The notes under the pieces were generated by a model. It was not told where the DNA came from, did no database searches, and worked only from the letters and a program-made list of their open reading frames with translations. From contig NZ_JALLIK010000104.1 in NCBI RefSeq assembly GCF_023093595.1, positions 62,001-126,000 of the forward strand: 64,000 nt of DNA, read 5' to 3'. A program made the translations under genes and the position numbers. The DNA comes from Thauera aromatica_A. Its GTDB lineage: Bacteria; Pseudomonadota; Gammaproteobacteria; Burkholderiales; Rhodocyclaceae. Every line of letters starts with the position of its first letter. The stretch's first letter is position 1. Positions 60,031 to 64,000 of this stretch are shown here, in pieces.

Positions 60031-63000
60031 ATGCCAAGTCCGCTCGACACCCTGCTCACCCATCTCGCCACCCTGCCCCTACCCAGAGCCGGCGCCCGCC
60101 TGGCGTTGCCGCCACTGGCCGGCTCCGCCGACGCGCTCGCGATCGCCCAGCTCGCCGGCCGCGGCCGCATGCTGCTGGTGATCACCGCCAATCCGCTCGA
60201 CGCCCAGCGCCTGGTGGATGAAATCGCCTGGATCGCACCGGCCTTGCGCCTGCACCTGCTGCCGGACTGGGAAACCCTGCCTTACGACAGCTTCTCGCCG
60301 CATCAGGATCTCATCTCCGAACGCCTCGCCACCTTGTATGCGCTCAGCCGCGGCGAAGCCGATATCGTGCTCGTGCCCGCGTCCACCGCGCTCTACCGGA
60401 TGGCGCCACCGAGCTATCTTGCCGCCTACACTTTCTTCCTCAAGCAGGGCGAGCGCCTCGACGCGGAGCGGTTCAAGACCCAGATGGCACTGGCCGGCTA
60501 CGCCCACGTCACCCAGGTGGTCAGCCCCGGTGAATTCTCGGTGCGCGGCGGGCTCGTTGACCTGTTCCCGATGGGCTCTCCACTGCCTTTCCGCATCGAC
60601 CTCTTCGACGACGAAGTCGAGAGCATCAAGACCTTCGACCCCGACACCCAGCGCACCGTCTATCCGACGAAGGAAATCCGCCTGCTGCCGGCGCGCGAAT
60701 TCCCCCTCGACGATGCCGGGCGCACCCGCTTTCGCAGCCGCTTCCGCGAGACCTTCGAGGGCGACCCGACGCGCGCCTCGATCTACAAGGATATTTCCGG
60801 CGGCATCGCTCCCGCCGGCATCGAGTACTACCTGCCGCTGTTCTTCGACGATACCGCGACCCTGCTCGACTACCTGCCCGCCGACACCCCGGTGCTGCTG
60901 CACCGCGACGTCCCCACGGCGATCGCCGAATTCTGGCGCGACACCCGCTCGCGCCACGACCTGCTCAAAGGCGACCGCAGCCGCCCGGTGCTGCCGCCCG
61001 AGCAGCTTTTTCTCAGCGACGAAGCCTTCTTCACCGCGCTCAAGCGCCGCCCGCGCCTGGACATCGGCGCCGAGCCCGACCCCGCTCGCAACGCCGGAGC
61101 AGGCGGCGGCACACCCGCGGGCGAAGCGGCGGGCAAGGTGGACAGCGCCGGTCGCGATGCCGCCGCGCTCGCCCTGCCCGCACCCGAAGTCGCCGTCGAG
61201 CGCAAGTCCTCCGACCCGCTGCACAGGCTCAAGGCCTTCATCGACGGTTTCATCGACGACGCCGGCGGCCGCATCCTGCTCCTCGCCGACTCGCCCGGCC
61301 GGCGCGAAACGATGGCCGAGTTCTTCGCCGAATACGGCGTGAAGCCCGAGCCGACGGTCGATTTCGCGGCCTTCCTCGCCGCCGCCAGCCCGGTGGCGCT
61401 CGGCGTCGCCCCGCTCGCCCGCGGCTTCGTGCTGCCGGCGGCCAGGCTGGCGGTGCTGACCGAGGCCGAACTCTACGCTGCCACCGCCCGCAGCCGCAGC
61501 CGCCGCGACAGCCGCAAGGCGGCGACCATGGAAGGCTGGCTGCGCGATCTGTCCGAGCTGAAGATCGGCGACCCGGTGGTGCACGTGTCGCACGGCATCG
61601 GCCGCTACCTCGGGCTGATCCACATGAACCTCGGCGAAGGCCGGGTTGAGCAAACGAGCGAGTTCCTCCATCTGGAATACAACGGCGGCGACAAGCTCTA
61701 CGTGCCGGTGGCGCAACTGCACGTGATCACCCGCTACGCCGGCGCCGACCCGGAAGGCGTGGAACTGCACCGCCTCGGCTCGGGCCAGTGGGAAAAGGCG
61801 AAGAAAAAAGCCGCGATGCAGGTGCGCGACACCGCCGCCGAGCTGCTCGCGCTCTACGCCCAGCGCGCCGCGCGCCCCGGGCACCGCTTCGATTTCACCC
61901 AGCACGACCTGGAAGCCTTCGCCGAAGGCTTCGGCTTCGAGACCACGCCCGACCAGCAGGCGGCGATCGACGCCGTGGTCACCGACATGAAATCAGGCCG
62001 GCCGATGGACCGCCTGGTATGCGGCGACGTCGGCTTCGGCAAGACCGAAGTGGCGCTGCGCGCAGCCTTCATCGCGGTAGCCGACGGCCGCCAGGTGGTG
62101 GTGCTGTGCCCGACCACCCTGCTCGCCGAACAGCACTACCAGACCTTCGCCGACCGCTTCGCCGACTGGCCGATCAAGATCGCCGAACTGTCGCGCTTCA
62201 AGTCCGCCAAGGAGCAGGCCGAGTCGCTCCGGCTGCTCGGCGAAGGCAAGGTGGACATCGTCATCGGCACCCACCGCCTGATCCAGAAGGACGTCAAGTT
62301 CAAGCGCCTCGGGCTGGTGATCATCGACGAGGAACACCGTTTCGGCGTGCGCCAGAAGGAAGCGCTGAAAGCGCTGCGTTCCGAAGTCGACGTCCTGACC
62401 CTCACCGCCACCCCGATCCCGCGCACGCTCGGCCTGGCGATGGAAGGCCTGCGCGAGTTCTCGGTGATCGCCACCGCGCCGCAAAAGCGCCTGGCGATCA
62501 AGACCTTCGTCCAGCCTTCGAGCCGCGGCGCGATCCGCGAGGCGGTGCTGCGCGAATTCAAGCGCGGCGGCCAGGTGTATTTCCTGCACAACGAGGTCGA
62601 CACCATCGACAACATGCGCGACGACCTCGAAGAGCTGCTGCCCGAGGCGCGCATCGTCGTCGGTCACGGCCAGCTGCCCGAGCGCGAACTCGAGCGCGTG
62701 ATGCGCGAATTCACCCAGCAGCGCGCCAACCTGCTGCTGTGCACCACCATCATCGAGACCGGCATCAACATCCCCACCGCCAACACTATCATCATCAACC
62801 GCGCCGACCGCTTCGGCCTCGCCCAGTTGCACCAGCTGCGCGGCCGCGTCGGCCGCAGTCACCACCAGGCCTACGCCTACCTGCTGACCCAGCCCGGCGC
62901 CAAACCGACGCCGCAGGCGCAAAAGCGCCTGGAGGCGATCGCGCTGATGGACGAGCTCGGCTCGGGCTTTTACCTTGCCATGCACGACCTCGAGATCCGC

Positions 63001-63573
63001 GGCGCCGGCGAAGTCCTGGGCGAGAACCAGTCGGGCGAAATCCAGCAGGTCGGCTTCAGCCTGTACACCGAGATGCTCAAGCGCGCGGTCCGGGACCTGC
63101 AGGCCGGCCGCGAGCCCGACCTGTCCCAGCCGCTGGAGGTCGTCTCCGAGATCAACCTGCACACGCCCGCGCTGCTGCCCACCGACTACTGCCCCGACGT
63201 CCAGGAGCGGCTCACGCTCTACAAGCGCCTGGCCAACTGCGAGACGGAAGAGGATCTGCGCGCGCTGCAGGAAGAGCTGATCGACCGCTTCGGCGAACTG
63301 CCGGCGCAAACCGTCGCCCTGATCGAGACCCACCGCCTGCGGATGATGGTCAAGGCGTTCGGCGTGCATAAGCTCGATGCTTCCGAGGCCCAGATCAGCG
63401 TGCAGTTCGCCCCGGATGCGCCGATCGACCCGGTGAAGGTGATCTTCCTGATCCAGAAGGACCGCGACACCAGGATGGCCGGCCCGGAAAAACTCGTCCG
63501 CCGCACCAACCTGCCCGACCTGAAAGAGCGGGTCAAAGCGGTGCGCAACCTGCTCGAAGCCGTCCGAACTTGA
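60031..63573 (+). CDS. mfd: Transcription-repair coupling factor Mfd
   Basis: A 1180-residue helicase of the usual length. UvrB-like N-terminal domains (LPDWETLPYDSFSPHQD), RNA polymerase-interacting domain (about 515-600: VHVSHGIGRYLGL), then the RecG-like motor with Walker A GDVGFGKTE near 670 and DEEH in IDEEHRFGV. It removes stalled RNA polymerase and recruits UvrA. A low-complexity Gly/Ala insert lies at about 350-385. The ATG at 60031 fits the standard start; the frame upstream is non-coding. Confidence 0.97.
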   Translation: MPSPLDTLLTHLATLPLPRAGARLALPPLAGSADALAIAQLAGRGRMLLVITANPLDAQRLVDEIAWIAPALRLHLLPDWETLPYDSFSPHQDLISERLATLYALSRGEADIVLVPASTALYRMAPPSYLAAYTFFLKQGERLDAERFKTQMALAGYAHVTQVVSPGEFSVRGGLVDLFPMGSPLPFRIDLFDDEVESIKTFDPDTQRTVYPTKEIRLLPAREFPLDDAGRTRFRSRFRETFEGDPTRASIYKDISGGIAPAGIEYYLPLFFDDTATLLDYLPADTPVLLHRDVPTAIAEFWRDTRSRHDLLKGDRSRPVLPPEQLFLSDEAFFTALKRRPRLDIGAEPDPARNAGAGGGTPAGEAAGKVDSAGRDAAALALPAPEVAVERKSSDPLHRLKAFIDGFIDDAGGRILLLADSPGRRETMAEFFAEYGVKPEPTVDFAAFLAAASPVALGVAPLARGFVLPAARLAVLTEAELYAATARSRSRRDSRKAATMEGWLRDLSELKIGDPVVHVSHGIGRYLGLIHMNLGEGRVEQTSEFLHLEYNGGDKLYVPVAQLHVITRYAGADPEGVELHRLGSGQWEKAKKKAAMQVRDTAAELLALYAQRAARPGHRFDFTQHDLEAFAEGFGFETTPDQQAAIDAVVTDMKSGRPMDRLVCGDVGFGKTEVALRAAFIAVADGRQVVVLCPTTLLAEQHYQTFADRFADWPIKIAELSRFKSAKEQAESLRLLGEGKVDIVIGTHRLIQKDVKFKRLGLVIIDEEHRFGVRQKEALKALRSEVDVLTLTATPIPRTLGLAMEGLREFSVIATAPQKRLAIKTFVQPSSRGAIREAVLREFKRGGQVYFLHNEVDTIDNMRDDLEELLPEARIVVGHGQLPERELERVMREFTQQRANLLLCTTIIETGINIPTANTIIINRADRFGLAQLHQLRGRVGRSHHQAYAYLLTQPGAKPTPQAQKRLEAIALMDELGSGFYLAMHDLEIRGAGEVLGENQSGEIQQVGFSLYTEMLKRAVRDLQAGREPDLSQPLEVVSEINLHTPALLPTDYCPDVQERLTLYKRLANCETEEDLRALQEELIDRFGELPAQTVALIETHRLRMMVKAFGVHKLDASEAQISVQFAPDAPIDPVKVIFLIQKDRDTRMAGPEKLVRRTNLPDLKERVKAVRNLLEAVRT

Positions 63574-63637
63574 TGAATTCACGTTCACCGAATCCCTGCA
63601 GCCCCGTATCATTGCGAAAACCCGCGAGTAACCGCCC

Positions 63638-64000
63638 ATGATGTCCGTTTATCGAAAACCTCCGCAGGCCTTCCCCGCCGAAAGCGCATTCTTCAGGCTG
63701 CCGGGCGCCTTGCTGATGGTTCTCGACGAGAACTGGGTGATCCAGATGATGAGCGAATCATGGCGGGAAGTGCTCGGCCTCGGCCAGGACGAATTGCGCT
63801 GGCGTCCGTTCATCGAGGTCGTGCACGAACTCGACCGCGAGGACATGATCGACCGCCTGTGCCGCATCGGCGACGAATTGTCGACGGTGCGCTTTTCGTG
63901 CCGCTGCCGCAGAAGCGACGGCACCTATGTCGGCCTGGCGTGGAGCGTCAGCTTCGACCCCGACCACATGCTGTTCTACGCTTCGGCGCACGAGACCGGG
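63638..64000 (+). CDS. PAS-domain signalling protein, 3' end outside window
   Basis: The 121 visible codons form a PAS domain: LPGALLMVLDENWVIQMMSESW, then REVLGLGQDEL, FIEVVHELDRED and a beta sheet ending at the window edge. PAS proteins of this kind are usually followed by a histidine kinase, GGDEF/EAL or other output domain, which cannot be seen. Two tandem ATGs are possible at the start. 64 bases after mfd. Confidence 0.7.
   Translation, partial: MMSVYRKPPQAFPAESAFFRLPGALLMVLDENWVIQMMSESWREVLGLGQDELRWRPFIEVVHELDREDMIDRLCRIGDELSTVRFSCRCRRSDGTYVGLAWSVSFDPDHMLFYASAHETG

Noticed and set aside
1..64000. tRNA, rRNA, CRISPR arrays, insertion sequences, att sites, replication origin
   Set aside because: No T-arm-like motifs in tRNA context, no rRNA-like stretch, no regularly spaced repeats, no transposase or integrase frames, and no dnaA-box cluster were seen.

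Overview
The window is about 64 kb of high-GC DNA with dense, directional operons and many ATGA or TGATG start/stop overlaps. The gene content (TctDE- and OmpR/EnvZ-type two-component pairs, DUF485-ActP, HoxFUYHW, a STAS-MlaE transporter, ppx/ppk, ispD-ispF, an AmmeMemoRadiSam trio, mfd) suggests a metabolically versatile betaproteobacterium, most likely of the Rhodocyclales (Thauera/Azoarcus-like). That placement is inferred from gene content and codon bias, not from a marker gene. I found no rRNA, tRNA, CRISPR array, transposase or prophage genes.

Region 1 (1-9.1 kb) is the most unusual. Six minus-strand genes encode a corrinoid-dependent methyl-transfer pathway: a MetV-MetF fusion, a corrinoid protein, a UroD-family methyltransferase, a protein like the MetH activation domain, a RACE-type corrinoid activator, and a pterin-binding methyltransferase cut by the window edge. 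Divergent to them is an aromatic-acid:H+ symporter (AAHS family), followed by a small lipoyl-domain protein. Together they look like a tetrahydrofolate-linked O-demethylation system for methoxylated aromatics. Palindromic TGTATACA sites lie in the shared control region, one of them inside the -10 box of the best predicted promoter.

Region 2 (9.1-18.1 kb) has an MgtC/DUF4010 membrane protein, a TctDE-like two-component pair, DUF485-ActP acetate uptake with 11-bp-spaced TTAA repeats at its promoter, an AI-2E-family permease and a UbiB-type kinase. Region 3 (18.2-24.7 kb) is an operon for an NAD-linked [NiFe] hydrogenase (hoxFUYHW), translationally coupled to a leading MFS permease; no hyp maturation genes are present. 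Region 4 (24.7-37.8 kb) is mostly housekeeping: a PabB-PabC fusion, radA, a LysR regulator, an LplT-like permease, a family-4 uracil-DNA glycosylase with rimI and tsaB, ompR-envZ, yciB-yciI-bolA and a parvulin.

Region 5 (37.8-48.9 kb) deals with acyl-CoA and envelope lipids: an acyl-CoA dehydrogenase divergent from a TetR regulator, tatD, an ECHDC3-like crotonase, an acyl-CoA synthetase, a four-gene Mla/PqiC-type lipid ABC transporter, and ppx. Region 6 (48.9-64 kb) has ppk with a candidate Pho box, relA, mtfA, a baeRF-like protein, a structured RNA candidate, thpR-ispF-ispD, the AmmeMemoRadiSam trio, mfd and a truncated PAS-domain gene.
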